From NCBI GenBank assembly GCA_963819715.1, contig CAWFXE010000002.1, positions 558,001 through 622,000 of the forward strand: a stretch of DNA of 64,000 nucleotides, written 5' to 3'. This document shows positions 40,813 to 48,303 of this stretch, piece after piece. A model generated the notes under the pieces. That model did not search any database, was not told where the DNA came from, and worked only from the letters and a program-made list of their open reading frames with translations. The stretch comes from DASUPK01 sp963819715. Lineage in GTDB: Bacteria; Actinomycetota; Thermoleophilia; Solirubrobacterales; 70-9. Position numbers and translations under genes: made by a program. Numbering within the stretch: the first letter of the stretch is position 1; every line of letters starts with the position of its first letter.

Positions 40813-41412
40813 ATGCAGAATGTTCGCCGCCGGCAACTCGCATTGGGGACCACACTCGCGGTCTCCCTGGCAATGGGAGTCTTCGCCACCGGCGCCTTCG
40901 CATCAACGTCCTCATCGTCCCCGGGCGGGAACGCGGCTGCGACCAATTACGGCTTCAAGTGCGATGCCAACTACAACTGGCTCCACCAGAATTGGCCAAA
41001 CATCTCGGTCCGCAGCAGCAGCAACCAGCTCGTCTACACGTGGTCGACACTGTACGAGTACGAAAACGTCTGGGTAAGAGGACCCAAGCGCAGGCACAAG
41101 CACAAGCACAAGCGCAAGCGCAGGCGATGGCGATTGGAGCAGCAGTGGGTGGCCGTCCACACGAGCCAGCGGTATGTCGGTGTATCCAACGTGACGGGCA
41201 GGAAGGTACTCGGCTATACGGCCGGCGGACTGCCGTACTACTTCGCGATCGAGGGGAAGCCGAGCCTCGTTCCCCCCAATGACGGCTACAGCTTCACCAA
41301 TCTGCCCGACGCGTCCTTCAGGACCGTTGAGGAGTACGAGGCCGGTGGGGAGCAATGGAGCGCCGACAGCTTCTCGCAGTGGGATTCGGTCACCGGCTAT
41401 TGCTCCGTATAG
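40813..41412 (+). CDS. secreted hypothetical protein with internal basic His/Lys/Arg tract
   Basis: About 199 residues from ATG 40813 (MQNVRRRQLALGTTLAVSLA), which gives a standard signal peptide ending GAFA; upstream ATGs only lengthen the N-terminus. The mature protein has FKCDANYNWLHQNWP, a basic tract (KRRHKHKHKRKRRRWRLEQ) in the middle and a C-terminal YEAGGEQWSADSFSQWDS. Two Cys near the ends may pair. No family is recognised. The internal basic tract parallels the Lys-rich tails of other secreted proteins here. Confidence 0.7.
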   Translation: MQNVRRRQLALGTTLAVSLAMGVFATGAFASTSSSSPGGNAAATNYGFKCDANYNWLHQNWPNISVRSSSNQLVYTWSTLYEYENVWVRGPKRRHKHKHKRKRRRWRLEQQWVAVHTSQRYVGVSNVTGRKVLGYTAGGLPYYFAIEGKPSLVPPNDGYSFTNLPDASFRTVEEYEAGGEQWSADSFSQWDSVTGYCSV

Positions 41413-41811
41413 GTCCACCGGCGCCTCTGCGTTTAGGCTCGGTTTGGCCCGGTAGGGGACGGCCGCCGCTCGCGGGCCTGATGAGAAGTAGCCGGGCGAC
41501 TGAGCCCCCAGCCAAATGCGCCACAGGTGCGTACTCCCTTCCCGACTAAGCCACCACATAGCCCTTTAATTGATGTGTGCAGTCACTGGCACACCGTGCG
41601 TGTCAGCGGCGCCCACCTCGGTCCGCTCACACCTCCCTTGCGCGAGGACCAGCACTGAGCACTGTTAGTGCCCCTACTCGCGCGGGGGAGGCGTGAACGG
41701 AACGAGCCCGGGGAGGGGACCGGCGGCAACCGGCAGCCGCTTCTGGTGTCGATTAGGAGATAGCCCTCTCCTCCGGGAGTAGGATTGCCCCAACTCACGA
41801 AGGGGGCGAGG
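41413..41811. other. 399-nt intergenic region, promoter of the next gene only
   Basis: No gene seen on either strand. The 3' end holds a plausible -10 (TAGGAT at about 41780) and a GGGGGCGAGG ribosome site right before ATG 41812. No repeat-family copy is present. Confidence 0.4.
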
Positions 41812-42901
41812 ATGAGTCAGGTTGAATCGGCCGGCACCGAGCGGGCGACCGCTCTGGTAGTCGAGGCAGAGCCGCCGCTCGACAATCTCGTCAAAGTCGG
41901 CAGGCGAACGCAGGGCAGCGTCCGGATTCTGATCGGAGAGGGACGCAATGCGATCTACGTCCTCGGCGCCCGCCATCGGCGCGATCGCGACCACTGGCTG
42001 GTCAGGGGGATGGAGGTTCCGGTCTCGATCGATCGCTCCCACCCCGAGGACTTCGAGGTCGCATGGGAGGAGATCCCGAGCATGCCCGAGCGCGTCTCAG
42101 CCGGCGATCCGGCCCTCGTCGATCCCCTCAACGCCCGGAAAAGGGCCAGCGAGGCGGTGATCGCGGCGACCAGCGTGATCGATACATCGGCGATGCCCGC
42201 TGAGCTCGGCGAGGCCGTGGCGAAGGCACAGGCCCAATCGGCCGAGAGGAATGACAATGTCGATCAGCTGCTCGCCGAGGCTGAGGGAGAGCCCGCACCG
42301 CCCGGCAAGCAGCGGGCCGTCCTCGTCATCGCGACATCGATGGTGAAGCGGAAGACGGAGGGGGACGGCACCGACACCGGGCCCGACCACACCTACGAGA
42401 CGAGCCAGGGCAAGCACGACGCGGTCCTCTCGGTCAGCGCCCCGGGCCAACAGCCCTACGCGATCTACGTGGAGAAGTTCAAGCAGCCGCGACGCTCGGT
42501 GCTGACCCTGGGCGGTGGCATTCCCGCGCTCGTCTCGATCTCGGACCCGGCGGACGTCGAGCCGCTCTGGGATCGCGCCGAGGCGGCCGGCCAAGCCCGC
42601 CTCGAGGGGCGCATCGCCGCAGCCTCCGACCAGATGCAGCAGGCGATGAGCGGGAAGGCTACCGCCCCAGGCAAGCGAGCTCGATCAGGCTTTCTCGAAG
42701 GCGACGGAGGACGCGAGCAAGCAAGGGCCCCCGGCGGGCATGCCGACCCAGCCCCAGATCACCCCGGAGATTCGCCAGATGATGGTCCAGAACGCGAAGA
42801 TGGCGCTCTCCTCGGTGCCGCCCAACATGCGGCCGATGCTGATCCAGCAGTACCGGATGGCCGGCATCGAGATCGACGACCAGGGCAACATCGCCGAATA
42901 G
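41812..42901 (+). pseudogene. hypothetical protein with duplicated domain, broken by one frameshift near its end
   Basis: From ATG 41812 (MSQVESAGTERATALVVEAE) the frame runs through two similar ~65-residue halves: GSVRILIGEGRNAIYVLGAR with FEVAWEEIPS, and DAVLSVSAPGQQPYAIYVEK with DVEPLWDRAE. At about 42669 one extra G shifts the frame. The true end reads ASELDQAFSKATEDASKQGP, then PEIRQMMVQNAKMALSSVPP and MRPMLIQQYRMAGIEIDDQG, stopping at TAG 42901. Without repair the annotated C-terminus is meaningless. No family recognised; no signal peptide, so probably cytoplasmic. Confidence 0.75.
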
Positions 42902-43135
42902 GCGGCGCGCCCTAATCGGCGGGGACCTCGCGCCCCCCTTCGCGTGCTGCCGGCACCGTGCCCGGTGTCCTGAAGGGGCGAGCTCGCTTCCGCTCCGGAG
43001 GATTTGCAGTAGCGACGTCCAGAGATAACGGTTGTCGCGCACAGGACCCGCGAGGCGACTAGGAATGTGTGAGAAGCGACGGGTTGGAGTCGCTGGCAGA
43101 ACCGCGACTGCGAACGGGACGCTGTTGTCCTCGTC

Positions 43136-43801
43136 CTACGGGCAGCCGCCCTGACCGGCTGGCGCGCAGCGGAAACTGGCCCCCTCAAGCGAGGCGAGTC
43201 CTCCGGCCGGCGTCGAGATACTCACGGATCCATCGTCGAAGACGGACCAACGCGGAAGGCCGTTGAACTGCTCGTCGGAGTCAACGTAACGGTTCGGCCG
43301 ATAGCCGGCCGGGAGCGTCATGACGAACCCGCCCGGGGTGCCACAGGCGATCAATTCGCCCTGGAGGAAGACCCTCCCCTGACGGTCACGGTAGTAGCCG
43401 GCCGAGTGGAAGACGCTGGGCTGGTAGTCGTAAATCCCGGGCGTTGCCCCGGTGCAGTCGGTGCTGCCGCGATTGGGAAGACCGGCGGAGACCACGCTCG
43501 CGGGAGGCGCGAGGAGCGGCGCCGGGTAGGTGCCAGAGAGATCGCCGCCCGCGTTGCCGCTGGGCGGCCGCGGCGAACCCTGCTCGGCCTGCAGCGCGCT
43601 GAGCTGCTGTTGCTGCGCTCCGATCTGCTGCTGCTGCGCGCTGAGCTGCTGCTTAAGCTGCTTCACCTTCTTCGCGACGCTCGAAGCCGTTGCTCCGCCG
43701 CCGGCAGAGCTGCCCTGCGCCAGCGCGACCTGAATCACCACAAAGACGAGCAGCGCCGCCGCGATAACGGCGAGCTGTGCGCGTGACGTCCCCCTGGCCA
43801 C
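43136..43801 (-). CDS. membrane-anchored coiled-coil surface protein
   Basis: A 221-residue protein: one N-terminal TM (LAVIAAALLVFVVIQVALAQ), a Gln-rich coiled coil (VKQLKQQLSAQQQQIGAQQQ) and the GGDLSGTYPAPLL motif, well known at the junction of coiled coils and distal domains in phage tail-fibre and surface proteins. A C-terminal domain follows (YRDRQGRVFLQGELIACG; MTLPAGYRPNRYV) with two Cys. It probably trimerises and displays the C-terminal domain outside. Function unknown. Confidence 0.75.
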   Translation of the reverse strand: MARGTSRAQLAVIAAALLVFVVIQVALAQGSSAGGGATASSVAKKVKQLKQQLSAQQQQIGAQQQQLSALQAEQGSPRPPSGNAGGDLSGTYPAPLLAPPASVVSAGLPNRGSTDCTGATPGIYDYQPSVFHSAGYYRDRQGRVFLQGELIACGTPGGFVMTLPAGYRPNRYVDSDEQFNGLPRWSVFDDGSVSISTPAGGLASLEGASFRCAPAGQGGCP

Positions 43802-43906
43802 CAGCCCAGCCTACCGCCGCGCTCCCTTTCGCGTGGTTGGGGCATCGCGGTGGGCCCGTCATGCGAGCGATTTCGTTTTTGCTCTCCCGGAAGAGGAGTC
43901 GCGTCC

Positions 43907-43924
43907 GAGATAACGGCCTATCTC
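43907..43924. terminator. short hairpin overlapping the sigma-factor stop
   Basis: GAGATAACGGCCTATCTC is a perfect 6-bp inverted repeat with a 6-nt loop that ends inside the last codons of the sigma-factor gene. A related GAGATAACGG occurs at 43021-43030 without the second arm. Weak candidate terminator. Confidence 0.35.
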
Positions 43925-44463
43925 AGTGCCGCCCGGCCCTCGCTGAGACAACGGTTGACCTTGGTACGGGTCCAATTCGTCGCCTCACAGATCTCCGCGT
44001 AGCTGAGACCCAGAGCCAGCAACCAGAGGGCGCGGCGCTCGTCGCGCTTCAAAGCTGCCAGGTCTCGGCGCCGTTCTGCGAGGAGCTCGTCGCGCTCGAC
44101 CCGCTCGACCGGGCCTGGCGCATCGGTCGGTAGGACCTCAGAGAGATCGAACTCGCCCTCTTGGCCGTTGGCCTCATACGTGAGGCTGCGTTCGTTTTGG
44201 CGCGAGCCCCTTCTCCGAATCGCCCAGGCCTCGCGCTTCACGGTCGTATACAGCCAGGCGAGCGGCTCTCCGAGGCCCTTGTAGCGCTCGACGAAGCGCA
44301 GGTACGCGGTTTGCAGGACGTCGTCGATGTCGTCCGGAAGCTCGGTGTGCCGACGGGCTTGTCGCCGAAGCAGATGTTCGTGGCGCTCCAGGACCTCGAC
44401 GAGCAGCTGGGCGTTCTGCTCTCGCCGCTGGGCGCTTGGTGGGGAGTCCGACTGGGCGGCCAT
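43918..44463 (-). CDS. RNA polymerase sigma factor, ECF type
   Basis: About 181 residues from ATG 44463. Region 2 reads DDIDDVLQTAYLRFVERYKG and PLAWLYTTVKREAWAIRRRG; region 4 reads LALGLSYAEICEATNWTRTK. A short acidic linker joins them. No anti-sigma factor gene is next to it. A TTG at 44496 would extend it by 11 residues into a hairpin. As island cargo it could redirect host transcription to island promoters (inference). Confidence 0.9.
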   Translation of the reverse strand: MAAQSDSPPSAQRREQNAQLLVEVLERHEHLLRRQARRHTELPDDIDDVLQTAYLRFVERYKGLGEPLAWLYTTVKREAWAIRRRGSRQNERSLTYEANGQEGEFDLSEVLPTDAPGPVERVERDELLAERRRDLAALKRDERRALWLLALGLSYAEICEATNWTRTKVNRCLSEGRAALR

Positions 44464-44788
44464 GAGGACGGCCGACCGCACGGCTTCGCCGTGCAAACAT
44501 CAGGCCGACCGCCGTCCAGTTGGGCTCCGAATGCGCGCGGTAAACGGAACGAGTCGCGGCATCGGATGCCGTGTTCGATACGCCCTTGTGTCCTTGCCGA
44601 CACGCTCGAGGGACAATCCGAGCGCACCCTGATCCGAAGCCTCCGCTACCGTGGGTGGATCGTTGCGCGCGAGGGAGAGGCGGGTACGATCAGAGAAGCA
44701 GTCGGGGCTTGGCTGCGTCCCCAAGGGCCTACAGGAGCCCCAGATCAGGTGCTCAGAACGAGCTGCCGATCAAAGGTCAACAACCACC
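44464..44788. other. 325-nt intergenic region between divergent genes
   Basis: No gene seen. Next to the sigma-factor start lies a perfect hairpin GCACGGCTTCGCCGTGC (44478-44494), in the 5' leader of that mRNA. The remainder should contain the promoters of the sigma factor and of the gene at 44789. Confidence 0.45.
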
Positions 44789-45241
44789 ATGCCGGATACG
44801 AGCGACAGCACTAACCAAGGCAACGTCCCTTCGGAAGGCCAGCCGGAGGTCGGGGCGATCCTGTACCGCGATACGGGGGTCGCCATCGCGTCGGTCTACC
44901 ACTGGATCGATGACGGACTCCACGTCTTCCGGAGCTCGGAGTTCGACCTGATCGCCGCTGCAGAGAACGAGCAGGAGGCGGTCAACCAGTTCGTCGACAA
45001 CCTCGAGGACCGACTGGAGCTGATCGCGAACCTTGACGAGGATGAGGTGACCGAGGATGAAGCGCAACTCTTCCGCCAGGTCACCGAGCGCTTCTTCGAA
45101 GCCTGGAGAATCCTCGAAGAGCGCGAGCGAAGGCGCGTCATCTCGATCAGAGTCGGCTCGCGGCGCAAGAGATCCCGTGGGAACTGGAGACGCCGATCAG
45201 GGCGAGAGTCCGAGACGTCTGCTCCAGCCTCGATCGCCTGA
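44789..45241 (+). CDS. hypothetical acidic protein
   Basis: About 150 residues from ATG 44789 (MPDTSDSTNQGNVPSEGQPE). The body is helical and acidic (VYHWIDDGLHVFRSSEFDLI; DNLEDRLELIANLDEDEVTE). The last 40 residues turn abruptly Arg/Ser-rich (RVGSRRKRSRGNWRRRSGR), which suggests a frame change near 45125. The open frame that follows in a different phase (to 45507) may be its real continuation. No family recognised. Confidence 0.6.
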   Translation: MPDTSDSTNQGNVPSEGQPEVGAILYRDTGVAIASVYHWIDDGLHVFRSSEFDLIAAAENEQEAVNQFVDNLEDRLELIANLDEDEVTEDEAQLFRQVTERFFEAWRILEERERRRVISIRVGSRRKRSRGNWRRRSGRESETSAPASIA

Positions 45242-45507
45242 TCGGCAAGCCCCGGAAGGTCCGGCACGGCGTCCTGTATCGCCTGCGGATCATCGCGGCG
45301 GATGGGAAGCCGGCGACGATCACGGTGCAGGTGGACACGCATCGCACCGAGCTGCCGAGCTCGTACATGAACTACGTCGCCGACTGCCTTCACGTCGAAC
45401 GGGCTCAGCTCACTGATGTCCTTGAGAACTGGAGCCGTGATCGATACGTGAAGCACCTTCAGGGCCTTGACTCGCAGGATCTTCGGCCGCCGGGAATGAG
45501 GCGGTAG
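45061..45507 (+). CDS. open frame without usable start codon, possibly continuation of upstream gene
   Basis: The frame is open from 45061 with protein-like sequence (ELETPIRARVRDVCSSLDRL; VRHGVLYRLRIIAADGKPAT; SSYMNYVADCLHVERAQLTD) but has no convincing ATG, GTG or TTG before the late GTG at 45325. The beginning overlaps the upstream gene in another phase. It may use a non-canonical start or represent the distal half of a frameshifted gene starting at 44789. No family recognised. Confidence 0.45.
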   Translation, partial: SATLPPGHRALLRSLENPRRARAKARHLDQSRLAAQEIPWELETPIRARVRDVCSSLDRLIGKPRKVRHGVLYRLRIIAADGKPATITVQVDTHRTELPSSYMNYVADCLHVERAQLTDVLENWSRDRYVKHLQGLDSQDLRPPGMRR

Positions 45508-45546
45508 GTACACCAGATCCATTGGAAGGGGAGTCATCTGAGGTAA

Positions 45547-45759
45547 ATGCCTTTCGCAGGGCCGCTCGACGCCATCCTCGACGCTGTCAACAGACCCGAC
45601 GTCCGCGAGGACGATCCGGCACCAGGCCGAGAGCGCTTCTTTCGCCGGGATCTCGATCCCCGGCGATGGCTGCGGGTGGTCGTAGACTTCAACCAGTCGC
45701 CGGCGCACGTGGTCACGGCGTTTGTTCAGGACAACGAGCCGAGCGGCTGGCCACCATGA
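45547..45759 (+). CDS. putative toxin of a DUF2283-linked pair
   Basis: A 70-residue protein from ATG 45547 behind a GAGG site. The pattern PGRERFFRRDLDPRRWLRVV followed by VDFNQSPAHVVTAFVQDNEP resembles the core of small DUF4258- or PBECR-like toxin domains, where a basic helix leads into paired strands ending in V(V/I)TA. The stop overlaps the DUF2283 gene by 4 nt (ATGA). The toxin assignment is by analogy and position. Confidence 0.55.
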   Translation: MPFAGPLDAILDAVNRPDVREDDPAPGRERFFRRDLDPRRWLRVVVDFNQSPAHVVTAFVQDNEPSGWPP

Positions 45760-46031
45760 GCGTGACGATCGCAGGCATCACCTTCGACGACTCCGAGTAC
45801 GACGACCGGGGCGACGTGCTCTACCTCAGTGTCGGGGCGCCGCGTGAGCCGGCGCGGACCGTCGCCACGCCGGAGGGCCACGCGATCGACTACGACGAGT
45901 CCGGCGCCGTGATCGGGGTGGTTCTCGTCAACGTGCGATTCCTGCTCGAGCGCGACGGGGCGGTCACGGTGACGATTCCCCCGGATCGCGTGGTGGCCGC
46001 GGAGATCGAACCGGCCCTCGCAACGGCCTGA
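45756..46031 (+). CDS. DUF2283-family protein, antitoxin-like
   Basis: A 91-residue protein matching the DUF2283 fold: DDRGDVLYLSVGAPREPART, ATPEGHAIDYDESGAVIGVV and VLVNVRFLLERDG. DUF2283 genes are often found beside small toxin-like genes, as here. It is translationally coupled to the upstream gene. Lying only ~170 nt from attR, the pair could stabilise the element (addiction); this is an inference. Confidence 0.82.
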   Translation: MSVTIAGITFDDSEYDDRGDVLYLSVGAPREPARTVATPEGHAIDYDESGAVIGVVLVNVRFLLERDGAVTVTIPPDRVVAAEIEPALATA

Positions 46032-46057
46032 TCGGTCGCCTTCGGTCGGCGTCCCCA

Positions 46058-46075
46058 TTGGGCACCAGTGCCCAA
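46058..46075. promoter_or_regulatory. candidate integrase/Xis arm-type palindrome, right end
   Basis: TTGGGCACCAGTGCCCAA is an 8-bp perfect inverted repeat with a 2-nt centre, ~120 bp inside the attR core. Its half-site GTGCCCAA recurs at 24724-24731 near attL. A series of smaller hairpins (46090-46104, 46113-46127, 46143-46160) lies between it and the core. Confidence 0.4.
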
Positions 46076-46197
46076 ACGGCTTGTAATCGGCCGCAGTTTG
46101 CGGCAATACAGCGCGCCCTCAGAGGGGCGGCGGCAGGTGCCGCATTTGGCTTGGGAATGCGGGTTTGAGGCCCTTCTCGGCGCCCTTCCGGCCTCGT

Positions 46198-46243
46198 CTC
46201 ACACGGGAGAGGTCGTTGGTTCGATCCCAACCGCGCCCATCTC
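46198..46243 (+). repeat. attR: 46-bp core direct repeat, remnant tRNA-Val 3' half
   Basis: Identical to 24585-24630. There is no D arm or 5' acceptor strand upstream, so this is not a functional tRNA but the displaced chromosomal 3' end. It marks the right boundary of the element; flanking sequence beyond it is host chromosome. Confidence 0.94.
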
Positions 46244-46255
46244 GCGCTGCTCGCG

Positions 46256-46308
46256 TACACGCTTTATTTCACACACGCCCAAGTTGTACAGACTGTAAAT
46301 AGCGTGTA
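46256..46308 (+). promoter_or_regulatory. promoter/operator of the TetR-sulfatase operon
   Basis: TACACGCT (46256-46263) and its complement AGCGTGTA (46301-46308) enclose an AT-rich segment containing TGTACA and a likely -35/-10 region, ending 11 nt before the TetR start. The inverted repeat is a good candidate for autoregulatory TetR binding. Confidence 0.5.
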
Positions 46309-46319
46309 TTCTCGGCGCG

Positions 46320-46940
46320 ATGGAGGTGAGCTCCCCCCCGCGCCCTCGCCGGCTACCGCCCGCGGAGCGGCGCGACCAGCTGATCGACGCGGCGCTGACG
46401 ATCGCGGCCCGCGACGGATACGACAACCTCGCCTTCGAGAAGGTGGCGAACCGCGCCGGCGTCACCCGCAATCTCGTCTACCACTACTTCCCTGGCGGCC
46501 GCCGCGAGCTGCTCGAGGCTGCGGTCCATCGTGCGGGCGAACAACTCTCGAGCGGCTGGGTCACCGACCCCGCCGTCCCGCTCTCCGAGCGGCTCGTCAC
46601 GAACCTGAACAGGCTGCTCGATCACGCCGCTGAGCCAACTGACGCCTGGCAGCTCTATCGGCAGGGTCGCGGGCTGGTCGATCCCGATCTCCTCGAGATC
46701 GCCCGCATCTACCGCGAGCGAATCATCTCCACCGTCGCCCTGAACCAGCTCGGGACGACCGACCCTCCGCAGGTGATCCGGATCGCGCTCGAGGGCGTGC
46801 TCGCGTACGTCGAGACGGTGATCGAGGCAGCGATCGAGCAGGACCTCCCGCGCGAGCAGGTCCACGAGCTGGTCGGCGGCACCCTGATGTCGGCGATGAA
46901 CGCCGCGGCCGGGGCGAGCCTGCCCGGCCCGAAGGGCTGA
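46320..46940 (+). CDS. TetR-family transcriptional regulator
   Basis: A 206-residue protein with HTH DQLIDAALTIAARDGYDNLA and VANRAGVTRNLVYHYFPGGR. A helical sensor domain follows (PTDAWQLYRQGRGLVDPDLL). It is the first gene of a cluster with the secreted protein (TGATG overlap) and the sulfatase. The palindrome upstream suggests autoregulation. The first chromosomal gene after attR. Confidence 0.92.
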   Translation: MEVSSPPRPRRLPPAERRDQLIDAALTIAARDGYDNLAFEKVANRAGVTRNLVYHYFPGGRRELLEAAVHRAGEQLSSGWVTDPAVPLSERLVTNLNRLLDHAAEPTDAWQLYRQGRGLVDPDLLEIARIYRERIISTVALNQLGTTDPPQVIRIALEGVLAYVETVIEAAIEQDLPREQVHELVGGTLMSAMNAAAGASLPGPKG

Positions 46941-48301
46941 TGGCCGGCAGGTTGCGACGGATCGCCCTGCTGGCCTCGGCCCTTCTGGCCGGGATGGCCG
47001 TCTACGCCGGCGCCGCGCAGGCGGCAGCCGTTCCCACCGGCTACAACCCGAACAACCTCCCCGTCGCGAGCTGCTTCTGGACGGGCCCCTTCACAAACGT
47101 CGACCCGCGCACCAACCAGGGGTTCCCGGGCCAGGAGATCACCTACTGGGGCGCCAAGTTCGCAGCCCCGCCCGGCGCCATCGTCCGGCTCCACGGCAAG
47201 TTCACACACGCCCGCTTCCAATCGATGACGGCGTACGTCAACAACGGCACCGCGACCAACACGGTGTCGGACTACCTGACGCGCCCGGACAAGGGCTCGT
47301 CCAACCCCTTCGTCAAGGGGCACCGTCGCGACGTCAGGAAGCGCGACTACACGATGAGCGTGGTGGGATCCACCCTCCCGGCCCAGCCCGCGCGAAACAC
47401 CCTCTACGCCCAGCCAGACCCGAACTACAACTCCTACCAGGACATCCTCTACCGGGTCTACGTCCCCGACAAGGGGCGCGGCCGCGCCGGGGGTGAGCCG
47501 CTGCCGAAGCCGGAGGTCGTCCTCGCCGACGGAACCGTTCTGAAGGGACAGGCGATGTGCGACGCCCTCAACTCGAACCATTCCTACGCGTCGCAGAATA
47601 TGCCGCTGCCGCTCTACCAGACCTACGTCAACTGGCCCGGGAAGGACCCCGCCACGAACCCGGCGACCCCGGACTTCTCATTCGAGAAGTTCTTCAGCCT
47701 CAATTACACGGTGAGCTCCTACAAGTCCCCCGCCGAGCATGCCGCCGCGGACTCCACGCCGGTGGGCACCTTCTACAACAACCTCGACGCTCGCTACATG
47801 GTCGGGACCTACAGCTTCGCCTACGGGCAGGTGCTCGTCGTCCGCGGCAAGATGCCGAAGACGCCCCAAACCGACTCCGGTGAGAAGCGAATGGGCGGCG
47901 GGCAGATGCGGGAGTGGGACATGTGCGTCGAGGAGTCGCTCGCGGTGACGGGCACCTATCGGTGCCTCTACGACGAGCAGTTCCCGCTGCGGAAGGGTCG
48001 CCGCTACGTGATGGTGGTCGCGCACGCGGGCTTCCGGCCCCGGGACGCCACGAAGCGCTGCGGCGTGGCCTGGCTGCCGGCCGACCCCGTTGGCGATGCC
48101 GCTGGCCGGCCCGACATTGGATCCCTGGTGACGCGGAACGTCATCCCCTCGCCCCGCTTCCACAAGACCTCCTGGGACGTGAGCCAGCCGAACACGGCGG
48201 CCCAGGTGATGGGCCCCTACTACCCGACGGGGACCTACATGAGCAAGGCCCAGTTCGAGCAGCAGCTGGGCTGTCCGGGCACGAAGAAGAGCAAAGGCTA
48301 G
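46940..48301 (+). CDS. secreted conserved hypothetical protein
   Basis: A 453-residue protein with signal peptide (LLASALLAGMAVYAGAAQA). The mature part has EITYWGAKFAAPPGAIVRLH, GKFTHARFQSMTAYVNNGTA, NSYQDILYRVYVPDKGRG and FAYGQVLVVRGKMPKTPQ. Proteins of this YW...PHAR-x-x-S type are common in secreted actinobacterial proteomes, but I know no activity for them. It ends in a short Lys/Ser tail. It starts on the TGATG overlap with TetR and is followed directly by the sulfatase, so it may act on the same substrate outside the cell. Confidence 0.8.
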   Translation: MAGRLRRIALLASALLAGMAVYAGAAQAAAVPTGYNPNNLPVASCFWTGPFTNVDPRTNQGFPGQEITYWGAKFAAPPGAIVRLHGKFTHARFQSMTAYVNNGTATNTVSDYLTRPDKGSSNPFVKGHRRDVRKRDYTMSVVGSTLPAQPARNTLYAQPDPNYNSYQDILYRVYVPDKGRGRAGGEPLPKPEVVLADGTVLKGQAMCDALNSNHSYASQNMPLPLYQTYVNWPGKDPATNPATPDFSFEKFFSLNYTVSSYKSPAEHAAADSTPVGTFYNNLDARYMVGTYSFAYGQVLVVRGKMPKTPQTDSGEKRMGGGQMREWDMCVEESLAVTGTYRCLYDEQFPLRKGRRYVMVVAHAGFRPRDATKRCGVAWLPADPVGDAAGRPDIGSLVTRNVIPSPRFHKTSWDVSQPNTAAQVMGPYYPTGTYMSKAQFEQQLGCPGTKKSKG

Positions 48302-48303
48302 CC

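Larger units (their letters stand above)
24585..46243. mobile_element. integrative (mobilizable) element inserted in tRNA-Val, ~21.6 kb
   Basis: The element is bounded by the 46-bp direct repeats at 24585-24630 and 46198-46243; the unit length, counting one repeat, is 21,613 bp. Its left end encodes a tyrosine integrase, an excisionase-like HTH protein, a replication-relaxation-like protein and a VirD4/FtsK-like ATPase, all on the minus strand. The remainder is cargo: an MFS pump with TetR, an F420-type oxidoreductase, secreted proteins, SnoaL-like proteins, a sigma factor and a TA-like pair. No relaxase, VirB4 or channel genes are seen, so it resembles an AICE or a mobilizable island rather than a full ICE. 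Confidence 0.9.

Noticed and set aside
40404..40946. 180-residue minus-strand frame across the 40.4-40.9 kb gap
   Set aside because: Overlaps the signal peptide of the secreted gene at 40813 and lacks any domain-like pattern.
46198..46243. Second tRNA-Val
   Set aside because: Only the anticodon-loop-to-3'-end part is present; no 5' acceptor strand or D arm precedes it. It is the attR remnant.
46199..46471. 90-residue minus-strand frame ending GAVGIEPTTSPV
   Set aside because: It starts antisense to the TetR HTH and ends in the antisense att core; another tRNA-antisense artefact.
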